Source: Dehalococcoidia bacterium (GTDB taxonomy: Bacteria; Chloroflexota; Dehalococcoidia; DSTF01; JACRBR01). Taken from it: 64,000 bases of DNA. The stretch is taken from NCBI GenBank assembly GCA_040902535.1, contig JBBDXD010000028.1:122080-186079 (forward strand), in the 5' to 3' direction. Positions 43,856 to 53,722 of this stretch are shown here, piece by piece (the first letter of the stretch is position 1; each line of letters starts with the position of its first letter). Position numbers and translations under genes: made by a program. The notes below the pieces were generated by a model, which saw only the letters and a list, made by a program, of their open reading frames with translations, searched no databases and had not been told where the DNA came from.

Positions 43856-44585
43856 GCGCACAGCAGTAGTAACCGGCGCCAGCAGCGGCATCGGCGCGGC
43901 GACGGCGGCGCGGCTCGCCGCTGCGGGCTTCGATGTCGTGATGGGCGCGCGGCGGATCGAGAAGCTGCGCGCCGCCGCCGAGCCCATCGGCGCCACGGCG
44001 ATCGCGCTCGACGTACGCGACCGTAAGAGCGTCGAAGCGTTCGCGGCGCAGGTCGAGCGCTGCGACGTGCTCGTCAACAACGCCGGCGGCGCGCTCGGAC
44101 TGGAGCCGATCGCGGAGGCCGACGACGACAACTGGCGCGGCATGTGGGAGACGAACGTGCTCGGCCTCATGTTCGTCACGCGCGCGCTGCTGCCGAAGCT
44201 TGAAGCATCAGGCAACGGCCACATCGTGAACATTGGCTCGATCGCCGGCTTCGAGACCTATCCCGGCGGCGCCGGCTATACCAGCGTCAAGCACGGCGTG
44301 CGCGCGATCACCCGCACGCTGCGCATCGAGCTGTTAGGCAAGCCGGTGCGCATCACCGAGATCGATCCGGGGCTCGTCGAGACGGAGTTCAGCATCGTCC
44401 GGCTCGGGAGCGAAGAGCGCGCGGCGAAGGTCTACGAGGGCATGACGCCGCTCACGGGCGAAGACATCGCCGACTGCATCGTGTGGGCGGTGACGCGGCC
44501 GCCGCACGTGAACATCGACGAGATGGTCGTGCGCCCGGTCGCGCAGGCGACGGCGCGTGACGTCGCGCGTGGCGTGGGGCCGTAA
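43845..44585 (+). CDS. Short-chain dehydrogenase (YdfG/serine-dehydrogenase-like)
   Basis: A 246-residue SDR: VVTGASSGIGAATAARLAAAG cofactor loop, GARRIEKL (Arg pair after the second strand, suggesting NADP), LVNNAGG, catalytic Ser in IGSIAGF and GYTSVKHG for YxxxK. Its closest recognised subfamily is YdfG/3-hydroxy acid dehydrogenase, by DPGLVETEFSIVR and EDIADCIVWA. It overlaps the preceding gene. Confidence 0.9.
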   Translation: MQDKRTAVVTGASSGIGAATAARLAAAGFDVVMGARRIEKLRAAAEPIGATAIALDVRDRKSVEAFAAQVERCDVLVNNAGGALGLEPIAEADDDNWRGMWETNVLGLMFVTRALLPKLEASGNGHIVNIGSIAGFETYPGGAGYTSVKHGVRAITRTLRIELLGKPVRITEIDPGLVETEFSIVRLGSEERAAKVYEGMTPLTGEDIADCIVWAVTRPPHVNIDEMVVRPVAQATARDVARGVGP

Positions 44586-44610
44586 TGAGTAGCGCCCTTT
44601 CGGACGGGGA

Positions 44611-45471
44611 TCACTCCGCTTGCTCACGAATTAAACGCGGTGCTGACATGTCCGGTCGCTTAAGCCATTCCTGAAGCTTCCAGCCGGGCGACACTGCCAT
44701 CAATCCGGAATTGATCTCGACGTTCCAGCCTTTTGGATGGTCCCCCTCATTGTCCTGGAGGACCGCGTACGAGGGCATGTGCGCAAAGTCGACTCCAAGC
44801 AGCCAAGGACCACGAATCGTGGGAAGCGGGATCTCGCTTCGCAACGCTGGCTTCGAGAAGGCATCATCCGAGAAATAGACGAATACGGGGGAACCGCTAT
44901 GGCCCGACAAGGAAAGCGCCTCTACAAGAAACGCGTCCACGTCGTATCCGCGCTGATGCCGCACCGGCTCTATTGGCATCATTGATAAATGCCCAAAGCG
45001 GACGATGGGTGCGTTTCGCTGTTCACCGTCGTGTCCGATGAATCTGCTTAGCGCGAAAACGTTGTCTCCGGGGCCAAGCCCCAACATGTTCACGTGGAAT
45101 GCGTTCACGCACGCGTCAACTGGAACAAGGTTTGTCGCATAGTCCTCGCTAGGTGGGTCAACTAGGCAGACTGCGAGGTCATCGTCGTCGGGGTGGTGCT
45201 CCCACTGACTCTCGACCGTCTCCAACACATCGCCACGGCCATCCCTCGTGTTGAACCGAATCACAAGTCCTTTGTGTTCTCGAATGTTGTGGCTATTGGT
45301 CACCACATAGGTGTGCTGACGTCGTTCGGCGGATGGTTTGGCCTGGTCACTTTCCCATGGGACGCCTAGAAGGAATCCGCACCCACCGACCCTCTCTCCC
45401 GCTTCAGCGGAAGCAATTGATGGGTAGACGTAGACAATCGAATCAAGCCAGCGGTCGTCGATTCGTGGCAT
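44611..45471 (-). CDS. Trypsin-like serine protease, probable acquired gene
   Basis: A 286-residue protein with a chymotrypsin-fold triad: H61 in VVTNSHNI, D98 in DDDDLAV and S192 in LSGHSGSPVFV. There is no signal peptide or transmembrane helix, so it would act in the cytosol, unlike DegP-type proteases, and it has no PDZ domain. GC content is clearly lower than in neighbours. It starts six bases after the stop of the nitroreductase-like gene. Cytosolic trypsin-like domains occur in some phage-defence effectors, but no partner gene is visible here. Confidence 0.72.
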   Translation of the reverse strand: MPRIDDRWLDSIVYVYPSIASAEAGERVGGCGFLLGVPWESDQAKPSAERRQHTYVVTNSHNIREHKGLVIRFNTRDGRGDVLETVESQWEHHPDDDDLAVCLVDPPSEDYATNLVPVDACVNAFHVNMLGLGPGDNVFALSRFIGHDGEQRNAPIVRFGHLSMMPIEPVRHQRGYDVDAFLVEALSLSGHSGSPVFVYFSDDAFSKPALRSEIPLPTIRGPWLLGVDFAHMPSYAVLQDNEGDHPKGWNVEINSGLMAVSPGWKLQEWLKRPDMSAPRLIREQAE

Positions 45472-45477
45472 GTGCCG

Positions 45478-45933
45478 TCACCGTTTCGTGCCAGATGCGA
45501 TCCTGAACACCGGGTGGTCCGCCGCTTCCTTGCGCAGTTCCTCCGCCGAGGCGTCAGGCCCGACGCCGTTGAAGAACTTCTTCATCTCCGATTCCCACAC
45601 CTTCAGGTACGCGCGCAGGATCGGCGCCTTCGCGCCGTCTTCGATCTCCTGCACGGTGATGCGCTCGCGCTTGCGCCCGAGGCGCAGTTCGCCCTCGCCG
45701 GACACGCGGATGTTGCGCACCCACTGCGTCGTGCCGCGCGGCGCGACGAGATAGCGCTGGCCTTCGAACTCCAGCGGGCTCACCGGCACACTGTGCATCG
45801 CTCCCGACGTGCGCCCTCGCACCGACAATGTGTGCGTGTTCTTCATCGTCATGCCCGTCGTCTTGCCGACGAGCATGATCAGCGGGTTCATGATGCGCTG
45901 CGTAAAGAAATCGGGCGGCTGGTACTTCGGCAT
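45478..45933 (-). CDS. Deazaflavin (F420)-dependent nitroreductase-like protein
   Basis: A 151-residue DDN-family protein: PLIMLVGKTTGMTMKNTHTLSVRGRTSG, then VSPLEFEGQRYLVAPRGTTQWVRNIRVSGEGELRLGRKR, the split beta-barrel with cofactor-binding basic patch, and the C-terminal VWESEMKKFF helix. Relatives in Mycobacterium (Ddn, Rv3547) reduce quinones or nitroimidazoles with F420H2. Finding it hints that the host makes F420, which is not shown by other genes here. Confidence 0.85.
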   Translation of the reverse strand: MPKYQPPDFFTQRIMNPLIMLVGKTTGMTMKNTHTLSVRGRTSGAMHSVPVSPLEFEGQRYLVAPRGTTQWVRNIRVSGEGELRLGRKRERITVQEIEDGAKAPILRAYLKVWESEMKKFFNGVGPDASAEELRKEAADHPVFRIASGTKR

Positions 45934-46044
45934 GGCTGCACCTCTGTGCGGCTATTGTGCGCCCGCGCGTCCCGCCCGGCAACGGTTATCAGTGGCCGCT
46001 GCGCAGAGACCGAGTGGAACGAAGTGACGTGCGTAGACACGGCG

Positions 46045-46078
46045 ATCCCGCTTCCCGCTTCTCGCCTCCCGCTTCCAT
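46045..46078. repeat. Degenerate tandem heptamer array upstream of addB
   Basis: ATCCCG, CTTCCCG, CTTCTCG, CCTCCCG, CTTCCAT. It is the same pyrimidine-rich heptamer family as at 4641 and 57285, here just before the palindrome at 46081. Confidence 0.7.
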
Positions 46079-46080
46079 AA

Positions 46081-46101
46081 CGGCGACAGGAGCTGTCGCC
46101 G
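46081..46101. repeat. Perfect 9-bp palindrome upstream of addB
   Basis: CGGCGACAG-GAG-CTGTCGCCG, a 9-bp stem with three-base loop. It lies eight bases before the TATACT -10 box (46110-46115) of addB, so it could be an operator for the helicase-nuclease operon or a dispersed repeat. Confidence 0.6.
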
Positions 46102-46124
46102 CTCCCACGTATACTTGCGTCGCT

Positions 46125-49100
46125 ATGCCCCCTCCCAGGCTGATCACGGGCACCATCCCGCACCTCGAGGACGCGCTCGCGGAAGCGGTAACGTCGGCAC
46201 GTGGTGACGATCCGCTCGCGCCGGTGACCGTGCTCGTCGGGCACGTACTGCTGCGGCCCTATCTGCGGCGCGCGCTCGCGCTCAGGAGCGTCGCGCAGAT
46301 CAACGTCCGTTACCTGCGTCCGCACGAACTGGCGCAGCAGATGTCGCAGGCCGACTCGACGCTGCGAGCGCTTCCGCGCTTGACGCCGGCGGCCGAGCGG
46401 CTCCTCGTGCGAGACGTCGCCGCGACGGCGACCGGCTACTTCGCGAAGATCGCCGCGCGCGACGGATTCGTCGAGGCGCTGGGGCGCGTGTTTCGCGAGC
46501 TGGAACTGGGCGGCTTCTCTGGCCGCTTCGACGAAGCCGCCGGCATGGGCAGCGCCAAACTGCGCGAGCTCGGCGAACTCTACGCCGAGTACGAGCGCCG
46601 CCGCGAAGGCTTCGCGACCGTCGGCAAGCACTACGCGGCGGCGCTGCGGGCGCGGTTCGAGGGACCGCTGCTCGTGTACGGGCTCTGGGGATCGGGGACG
46701 CCTGCGCACCTGCAGGTGCGGCTGATCGAGCATGTCGCGTCGCAGGCCAGCGTCACGGTGTTCCTGCCCGCTTCGGGCACCGACGCCGACGACGCCCATG
46801 CGGCGTTTCGGGTACGGCTTGCCGAGCTAGGAGCAAGCGTCGAAACCGCACCGAGCGCGGCGCCGGCGGCCGACGCGAAATCGCTTCAGCCCGCCCAGCT
46901 TTCGTTGCTCGATGCTTCGTCGACGGCCACGGCTGCTCCTCGATCGTCGATCGATCGTGTGAGCGGGCGGCTGTTCGCGCGGCACAACGCCGATCGCATC
47001 GAGACCGGCGACATCACGCTGATCAACGCGCCGGATACCGTGCGCGAGGTGTGGGAGGCGGCACGCGCGTGTTTGCGATGGGCGCAGGCCGGCATGCGCT
47101 TCCACGAGATGGCCGTCGTCTACCGCAACCGCGATCCGTACCGCGCGCTGGTCGACGAGATCTTTGCCGAGGCGGGCATCGAAACGTACCTGCACGACGG
47201 CCGCCTCCTGTCGACGCACCCGCTGGGCCGCCGCGTGCTGGCGCTTCTCGAACTGGCGCGCGACGGCACGTTTTCGCGCGCGAAGGTGATGGAGTTTCTC
47301 ACCGAGACCGAACTGCCCCGCGCCACCATCGCGCAGTACGACCGCGTGCGTCCCTCGGAATGGGAGACGTACACCCGCGACGCGGGCGTCGTCGAGGGCA
47401 TCGACCAGTGGCGCGAGCGGCTGACGCGGCTCGCGAATGAAAAGCGCGAACTGTCGAAGGACGAGCGCTTCGGCTGGCAGGCCGATGTCGCGACGCGCGT
47501 CGAAACGTTGATCGGGTTCGCATCGGACTTCCACGCAGCACTATCAGCGCGCGCCGACGAAGCCACGTGGGCAGAGCACCTGGCGTTCCTGCGATCGCTC
47601 GTCGATGCGTACGCCGAGGGCACGGGATCGATCATCGCTGCACTCGATGAGCTAAGCATGCTTTCGGCGGTGCGCGCCACGGCCACGTTCGAGCAGTTCG
47701 CGCGCGCGGTGCGTGATGACCTGGAGGCGCGGGACACGACGAACGTGCTGAAGGAGCCCGTGCGCATGTTCGGGCGACAGGGCGTCGCCGTGATCGACGC
47801 GTCGTCGCTGCGCCACCTCCGTTTTCGCGCCGTGTACATGCTCGGCGTCGCGGAGCGCGCGTGGCCGCCGCCGCCGCGTCCCGACGCGCTGCTGCTCGAG
47901 CACGAGCGACGCGCGATCAACCTCGCGCCCGCCGGCGCCAGGCTGCCGATGCGCACCGAGCCAGACGATGCGGCGCTGACCTTCTGGACCGGCGTGCAGG
48001 CGGCGAAGGAGCACCTGGCAGCGTCGTTTGCCCGCGCGGATGCAGGACGCACCGGCAAGCATCTGCCCTCCTACTTCTACAGGGGCCTCGCGGAAGCGAT
48101 CGAGGGGCGCCGGGTGGCGCTCGACGACCTGGACGCGCTGCCCAACGTGCGCCGCTTCGCCGCCGGACGGCTGGCGAACGACGAGATCGCGGCGTCGTTG
48201 TCCCGGGCCGAATACGACCGCGGGCTGATCAAGGCGTCGAACGAGGGCGCGATGCCCGGGGCCATTGAAGCCGTATCGTCGCTGACGCCGTCGTTCGATC
48301 GGGCGGTGTGCGCACGGCAGCAGCGCCGGAGCGGCGCCCTGTCCGCGTACGACGGCGTCATGATCTCGCGGGAGGCCGTGGAGGCGGCACGCCGCAACTC
48401 GGTCTTCCAGCGCGAGGGCGCGAGCGTCTCGGCGAGCCGCCTGGAGATGTACGCCGTGTGCCCGTATCGCTACTTCGTACACTACTCGCTCGGCATCGAA
48501 CCGGTCGAGGAGCCCGAAGACATCGAGCGGATGGACCATCTGAAGCGCGGCTCACTGATCCACGAGATCCTGCAGAAGTTCATGCTCGCGATCCGCAACG
48601 ATCCGCCGCGCGTCGAAGCGCGCGAGCGTCACCTGGAACTGCTGATGCGCGTCGCCCGCGAGGAGTGCGAGGAGCGCGTGCGGCGCGGCGTCACAGGGAG
48701 GCCGCTGATCTGGCGCATGGACCAGAAGGTCATCGAAGAGGACCTCGTGCGCTGGTACGACGCGGAACTGAAGGACGCAGCTTCGAGCGGCATGCCGCCG
48801 GGCGCGTTTGAAGCGCGCTTCGGCCCCGGTGGTCGGGGGTTCGGCGAAGAGGACGAGACGCTCTCGTCCGACGAACCGCTGTCGATCGCGATCGCCGGGC
48901 GCACGGTGCGCGTGCAGGGCCGCATCGACCGCATCGACTGGGCGACCGAAGGCCCGGGCTTTCGCGTCATCGACTACAAGACGGGCAAGAAGAACGCCAA
49001 AGAGAGCAATCGCTTCGCGGCGGGCACCATGCTGCAATTGCCGATTTACCTGCGCGCGGCGGCGCGCATGCTCGGTCGTCCGGAGACCGACGGCGATGCG

Positions 49101-49382
49101 CAGTACTTCTACGTCAGCAGCCGTGGCAATTTCAAGCGGCACATCATCTCCGGCGCCGAACTCACGGCGTCGCACGATCAGTTCGAGCGCGTCCTGCAGA
49201 CGATCGCCAATGGCGTCGATGGCGGCTACTTCGCCCCGAATCCGGAAAGCGTCGACAAGCGGAGCAACTGCCTGTTCTGCGATTACAAGGATGTCTGCGA
49301 CGCGCAGATCGCGCGCATCATGAAGCCTAAAGCAGACGACCCGCGCGCCGCCCCCTTCATTGCGCTTGAGGCGATCGAATGA
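46125..49382 (+). CDS. addB: AddB-like subunit of the AddAB recombination helicase-nuclease
   Basis: A 1085-residue protein. The N-terminal helicase-like lobes lack an intact Walker A loop, as in inactivated AddB. The C-terminal RecB-type nuclease has FRVIDYKTGKK (about residue 945) and an Fe-S staple: Cys in YAVCPYRYF (about 777) plus three in NCLFCDYKDVC (1048-1057). AddAB processes double-strand ends and generates the RecA substrate. TATACT lies nine bases before the ATG. The stop overlaps the addA start (ATGA). Confidence 0.9.
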   Translation: MPPPRLITGTIPHLEDALAEAVTSARGDDPLAPVTVLVGHVLLRPYLRRALALRSVAQINVRYLRPHELAQQMSQADSTLRALPRLTPAAERLLVRDVAATATGYFAKIAARDGFVEALGRVFRELELGGFSGRFDEAAGMGSAKLRELGELYAEYERRREGFATVGKHYAAALRARFEGPLLVYGLWGSGTPAHLQVRLIEHVASQASVTVFLPASGTDADDAHAAFRVRLAELGASVETAPSAAPAADAKSLQPAQLSLLDASSTATAAPRSSIDRVSGRLFARHNADRIETGDITLINAPDTVREVWEAARACLRWAQAGMRFHEMAVVYRNRDPYRALVDEIFAEAGIETYLHDGRLLSTHPLGRRVLALLELARDGTFSRAKVMEFLTETELPRATIAQYDRVRPSEWETYTRDAGVVEGIDQWRERLTRLANEKRELSKDERFGWQADVATRVETLIGFASDFHAALSARADEATWAEHLAFLRSLVDAYAEGTGSIIAALDELSMLSAVRATATFEQFARAVRDDLEARDTTNVLKEPVRMFGRQGVAVIDASSLRHLRFRAVYMLGVAERAWPPPPRPDALLLEHERRAINLAPAGARLPMRTEPDDAALTFWTGVQAAKEHLAASFARADAGRTGKHLPSYFYRGLAEAIEGRRVALDDLDALPNVRRFAAGRLANDEIAASLSRAEYDRGLIKASNEGAMPGAIEAVSSLTPSFDRAVCARQQRRSGALSAYDGVMISREAVEAARRNSVFQREGASVSASRLEMYAVCPYRYFVHYSLGIEPVEEPEDIERMDHLKRGSLIHEILQKFMLAIRNDPPRVEARERHLELLMRVAREECEERVRRGVTGRPLIWRMDQKVIEEDLVRWYDAELKDAASSGMPPGAFEARFGPGGRGFGEEDETLSSDEPLSIAIAGRTVRVQGRIDRIDWATEGPGFRVIDYKTGKKNAKESNRFAAGTMLQLPIYLRAAARMLGRPETDGDAQYFYVSSRGNFKRHIISGAELTASHDQFERVLQTIANGVDGGYFAPNPESVDKRSNCLFCDYKDVCDAQIARIMKPKADDPRAAPFIALEAIE

Positions 49383-52300
49383 GCACCGCATTTGTGCCCG
49401 CCGACCAGGCGATCCGCGACGAGATCGCCGAACGCGTCGACACGAACATGATCGTCGAGGCGGGCGCCGGGACCGGCAAGACGACGGTGCTCGTCGAACG
49501 CATCGTGCGGATCATCGCAACCGGCCACGCGGCGGTGCACGAACTCGCCGTGATCACCTTCACGGAGAAGGCGGCAGCGGAGCTTTCCGCGCGCGTGCGT
49601 CAGGGGTTCGAAGATGCGCTCGCGGACGTCGCAACGGCGCCCGTCGAGCGCACACGTCTCGAAGCGGCGATCCGTGGCCTCAACCACGCGCACATCGAGA
49701 CGATCCACGCCTTCGCGTCGGGCCTGTTGCGCGAGCGGCCCGTCGAAGCCGACCTCGATCCCGGTTTCGAAGTGCTGGACACGCTCCCGGCGCAGTTGGA
49801 GTTCGACGCCGCGTGGAGCGATTGGCTGACGGCGCAAACGGGCGGCGACGATCCGCCGGAAGCACTCGTGAACGTGCTCAACCTGCAACTCGACTTCAAG
49901 CTCGTGCGAGATGCCGCTCAGCATCTGAACGAGCACCGCGATCTGTTGCCGCTGCGGCCGTATCCCAAGCGCCACGTTGATGCGATCGCCGTGCTCGACG
50001 CCGTCCGGTTGCAGATCGACGTACTGCGCGCGTCAAAGCAGCACTGCATCGACGTCGGTGACTACGGCTATCAGCAGATCGAGCGGCTCGAAGCGGACCT
50101 CCACGACCTCGATGGCTTCCGGGGCTATCCAGACGCGTTGCGCCGTGCGCTTGTCAGCCTCGACAGCGTCAACCCGAAGTCGGGCGCGCAGCCGAAATGG
50201 CGCACCAAGAGTGACCTGGCATCGGTTAAGGCGTGCTTTGGCGTCGTATCGAAGCTTCTCGAAGGCGCGAAGAGCGACATGCGAGAGGCGGCTGTCGCCG
50301 ATCTTTTGGAGTGGCTGCAGGGCTTCGTGTTCTTCTACGACGAGCGCCGGCGGAAGGCGGGCAAGGCTGACTTCGACGATCTGCTCGTGTGGGCGCGCGA
50401 TCTCGTGCGTGACAACGCCGAGGTGCGCGCGTACTTCCAGCAGAAGTACCGCTGCGTGCTGGTCGATGAGTTCCAGGACACGGACCCGCTGCAGGTAGAA
50501 CTGATCGTCTTGCTCTGCGCCGAAGGCGCCGCGATCGACTGGCGCCGTGCGAAGCTCCGCGAAGGGAGCCTGTTCGTCGTCGGCGACCCCAAGCAGTCGA
50601 TCTACCGCTTCCGCCGCGCCGACATCGCCATGTACGACGATGTGAAGCGCCACGTCTTCGGCGGCGCGCCTGTGCGCATCACGCAGAACTTCCGCTCGGT
50701 CGATGGCGTCATCGGCTGGGTCAACGACACCTTCGATGAGCTCTTCGAGGAGACCCCCGGCGTGCAGCCGCCGTACGTGCCGCTGTCGCATCACCCGGAG
50801 TACATCTCCGAGGATGCGATCACGCTGGTGGGAGGCACGGCGGCCGGCAGCAAGGCCAGTGACGTGCGCCTGGCTGAAGCGGAGGCGATCGCGTCGCTCG
50901 TGCGTGAGCGCGTCGCCGGCGGCGGCTGGCGCGTGCGCGAAGGCAAGGCGGCGCAACCGCAGCGTCCGGCGCGCTTCGGCGACATCGTGGTATTGATACC
51001 GAGCCGCACCGAACTCGTCATCTACGAGGAGGCCTTCGCGCGCGCGGGCGTGCCCTACCGCCACGAGGGCGGCCGCACGTTCTTCACGCGGCAAGAAGTG
51101 CGCGAACTCGTCGCCGTGCTGCGCGCGATCGACGACCCCGCGGACGGCGTCGCGACGGTGGCGGCGCTTCGTTCGGCGGCGTTCGGCTGCTCGGACGAAG
51201 ACCTTTTGCTGCACAAGGTCAATGGCGGTCGCTTCGACTTCATCTCCATGGACGACAAGTGGTCCGGGCCCGTCGCCGAGTCGCTGCACACGCTGCGAAG
51301 GCTCGCGCGAAAACGCCACGCCTGGACCGACGCCAACGGTGTGAAGCGCTCGCCGCTGACGCTGTCCGAGCTGGTCCGCGCCGTGCTCGATGCAACGCGA
51401 CTCGTCGAGTTCGCGATGCTCCAGCCGCAAGGAGAGCAGGTGGCGGCGAATCTCCTCAAGGTCATCGACCAGGCGCGCACGTACGCCGAAGCGAGCGGCG
51501 GCGGACTGCGCGGATTCGTCCGCTGGCTCAAGGAGAACGTCACGCGCACGACCGACGAGACGGACGCGCCGATCAGCGAAGAGACCGACGACGTCGTGCG
51601 GATCGTCACGGTACACGCGGCGAAGGGGCTCGAGTTCCCGATCGTCGTGTTCGCGAACATGGGCACGCGTCGCTATGACTACACGCGCGTGATCGCCGAC
51701 CGTGGCGCCAGGGCGCTGCACATGCGCCTGGGCCGGAAGGACCTGCGATTTCAGACACCCGGCTTCGCGGAAGCAGAGGACGCCGAGAAGGGTCATGCCT
51801 CAGCCGAGGAACTGCGACTCCTCTACGTGGCGTCGACGCGTGCGAAGGACCGGCTCGTCGTGCCGTTCATCGATGCGGCCGACGCCAAGATCCCGAAGGT
51901 GCCCGAATGCCTCAACGATTGGCTGCGGAAGGAGAACGCCGGCTTCGCACCGTCGATCGACGCGGCGACGCTGCCGCGGCTCGTGGCCGCGCTGCCGGTG
52001 TGGCGACGCGAGCCGGCGGCTGTGCCCGACGGAGCGCCGGAGCGTGTCATCGCGGCACGCGCGCAGTGGTTGGCCGAGCACGACGCGCTCGTTGAGCGTG
52101 CGAAGCGTCCGCTCGTCGTGCGCACCGCTTCGGCGCTGAAACCGGAGTGGGAGCGCCCCCTGGCTGCGACCGACGACGTGCGCCGCGGCAACGCGACGGA
52201 GTTCGGCAGCGCCGTACACGCGCTGTTGGAGCGCATCGAACTCCGGAGCACCGACGAAATCGACGTATTGGCGCGCGCGATCGCGAGCGAATCCGGCATG

Positions 52301-52750
52301 CCGCAACGCGCAGACGAGATCGCCACGATCGCACGCCGCGCCCTCGCGAGCGCTGTCGTCGAGCGCGCACTGCGGTCGCGGCGGATGCTGTTGGAGGCGC
52401 CGTTTACGGTTGCGCTGCCGCGCGACGCCGCCACGCGCGCCGGTCTGCCGGAAGGACTCGCCGAAGGCCGCATCGACCTGCTCTTCGAGGAAGATAGCGC
52501 AGCAGTGATCGTCGACTTCAAGACCGACGCCGTAACCGAGAAGGACGTCGACGAGCGGGCGGCGCACTATCGCAACCAGGCCCTCGTCTACGCATGGGCG
52601 GTGCGCCAGGCAGCGATGCCCGTGCGTGAAGTCGTGTTCCTTTTCGCGCGCCCGGGCGTCGAGCGCGCATACCCTGTCGATGACGCCTTCCTCGCAGAGG
52701 CCGAGGCGCTTATGCGGCTCGAACCCGTACCAGAGGAAGCGCTCGCGTGA
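49379..52750 (+). CDS. addA: AddA, helicase-nuclease subunit
   Basis: A 1123-residue UvrD/Rep-type helicase with a C-terminal RecB nuclease: Walker A EAGAGTGKTT (about 30), Walker B LVDEFQDTDPLQ (about 361), GDPKQSIYRFRRAD (about 402), VHAAKGLEFPIVV (about 744) and nuclease motif VIVDFKTDAV (about 1043) with downstream QALVYAWAV. AddA is the motor and one of two nucleases of the complex. It is co-translated with addB. There is no RecD-like gene, so AddAB-type and not RecBCD. Confidence 0.94.
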   Translation: MSTAFVPADQAIRDEIAERVDTNMIVEAGAGTGKTTVLVERIVRIIATGHAAVHELAVITFTEKAAAELSARVRQGFEDALADVATAPVERTRLEAAIRGLNHAHIETIHAFASGLLRERPVEADLDPGFEVLDTLPAQLEFDAAWSDWLTAQTGGDDPPEALVNVLNLQLDFKLVRDAAQHLNEHRDLLPLRPYPKRHVDAIAVLDAVRLQIDVLRASKQHCIDVGDYGYQQIERLEADLHDLDGFRGYPDALRRALVSLDSVNPKSGAQPKWRTKSDLASVKACFGVVSKLLEGAKSDMREAAVADLLEWLQGFVFFYDERRRKAGKADFDDLLVWARDLVRDNAEVRAYFQQKYRCVLVDEFQDTDPLQVELIVLLCAEGAAIDWRRAKLREGSLFVVGDPKQSIYRFRRADIAMYDDVKRHVFGGAPVRITQNFRSVDGVIGWVNDTFDELFEETPGVQPPYVPLSHHPEYISEDAITLVGGTAAGSKASDVRLAEAEAIASLVRERVAGGGWRVREGKAAQPQRPARFGDIVVLIPSRTELVIYEEAFARAGVPYRHEGGRTFFTRQEVRELVAVLRAIDDPADGVATVAALRSAAFGCSDEDLLLHKVNGGRFDFISMDDKWSGPVAESLHTLRRLARKRHAWTDANGVKRSPLTLSELVRAVLDATRLVEFAMLQPQGEQVAANLLKVIDQARTYAEASGGGLRGFVRWLKENVTRTTDETDAPISEETDDVVRIVTVHAAKGLEFPIVVFANMGTRRYDYTRVIADRGARALHMRLGRKDLRFQTPGFAEAEDAEKGHASAEELRLLYVASTRAKDRLVVPFIDAADAKIPKVPECLNDWLRKENAGFAPSIDAATLPRLVAALPVWRREPAAVPDGAPERVIAARAQWLAEHDALVERAKRPLVVRTASALKPEWERPLAATDDVRRGNATEFGSAVHALLERIELRSTDEIDVLARAIASESGMPQRADEIATIARRALASAVVERALRSRRMLLEAPFTVALPRDAATRAGLPEGLAEGRIDLLFEEDSAAVIVDFKTDAVTEKDVDERAAHYRNQALVYAWAVRQAAMPVREVVFLFARPGVERAYPVDDAFLAEAEALMRLEPVPEEALA

Positions 52751-52770
52751 TCCGAGTTATGTGCGCCGCG

Positions 52771-52897
52771 CGCGTCATCCTGAGCAAAGCGAAGGATCCC
52801 GGCTTGAAACGCACAGTCGTCGGCCCGATCGCGACGCCCGGCACTGCGAATCGCGTCATCCTGAGCAACGCGAAGGATCCCGACGTGAAACGCATAG
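52771..52897. repeat. Two copies of a CGTCATCCTGAGC-type intergenic repeat
   Basis: Copies of about 46 bases at 52771-52816 and 52852-52897 share CGCGTCATCCTGAGCAA, CGAAGGATCCCG and GAAACGCA. The family also appears at 63946-63975. It is known as a widespread environmental bacterial intergenic sequence motif; here 35 bases separate two direct copies. Confidence 0.8.
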
Positions 52898-52990
52898 ATC
52901 GTTGACGCCGTCGCGGCGCAGGTCCGGCGTCCACGCTCGCCACATAGCCTCGCAGGCACTACCATCGCCCGGCAACGAGGAGGCGATCAC

Positions 52991-53548
52991 ATGGCGCGCG
53001 TGCGGTTGAACGAGACGCAGGACGTGGCGGAAGACCACCGCTGGATCTTCGAGCGCATGGAGCAGCGCGGGCCGATCCTCAATATCTTCCGCGCCCTCAG
53101 CCACAGCCCGGAGGCGCTCCTGCGCTTCATGCGGTTCGGCAGCTACTTCCTCGAGCAGGGCAAGCTCGACCCGAAGCTGCGCGAACTGGCAATCCTGCGC
53201 GTCGGCATGGCGTGCCGTGCCCCGTACGAGTTCTCGCAACACATCGCGTTCGGGCGCCGCGCCGGCCTGTCCGACGCGCAGATCCGCGGCGTCGGCGACG
53301 CGCACGGCGCCCTGTTCGACGCGCACGAGATGGCGGTGCTCGCGTTCGCCGGCGAGTTGACGGCGGACGCCCGCGTGTCGCAGGCGACGTTCGACGCCGT
53401 CGCGCAGTTCCTCAACGAAGAGGAGATCGTCGAGCTGACGATGGTGACCGGCTTCTACAACATGGTGTCGCGCACGCTCAACGCCCTGGAAGTTGACATA
53501 GACGCACCGGCGGCGCAGGACCTGCAGGCGATCGGCATCGACGTCTGA
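52991..53548 (+). CDS. Carboxymuconolactone decarboxylase/AhpD-family protein
   Basis: A 185-residue all-helical CMD-family protein: PKLRELAILRVGMACRAPYEFSQHIAFGRRAGLSDAQIRGV is the conserved core, where many relatives have CxxC or CAYEW. Only one Cys is present, so alkylhydroperoxidase activity of the AhpD type is doubtful. Related proteins decarboxylate lactones or use flavin partners. GGAGGCGA precedes ATG. A 170-bp spacer separates it from amt. Confidence 0.82.
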   Translation: MARVRLNETQDVAEDHRWIFERMEQRGPILNIFRALSHSPEALLRFMRFGSYFLEQGKLDPKLRELAILRVGMACRAPYEFSQHIAFGRRAGLSDAQIRGVGDAHGALFDAHEMAVLAFAGELTADARVSQATFDAVAQFLNEEEIVELTMVTGFYNMVSRTLNALEVDIDAPAAQDLQAIGIDV

Positions 53549-53722
53549 CATTCGAGGGAGCGACGACCCGGCGGGGCACGGCGTATGTTGCACCGGCCTG
53601 CGGCCCCTGGCATCGGCCTGCCTTCCCACCACGTAATCGAAGGATCACTGCCACGAAACGTGGCCGTAACATCACGCCGATACTCTCCCCGCATCACGAG
53701 CTTCTAGCCAGGGGAGGGGCGT

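Noticed and set aside
44737..44985. Plus-strand open frame inside the protease gene
   Set aside because: It lies fully opposite the triad-containing protease and has no ribosome site or domain.
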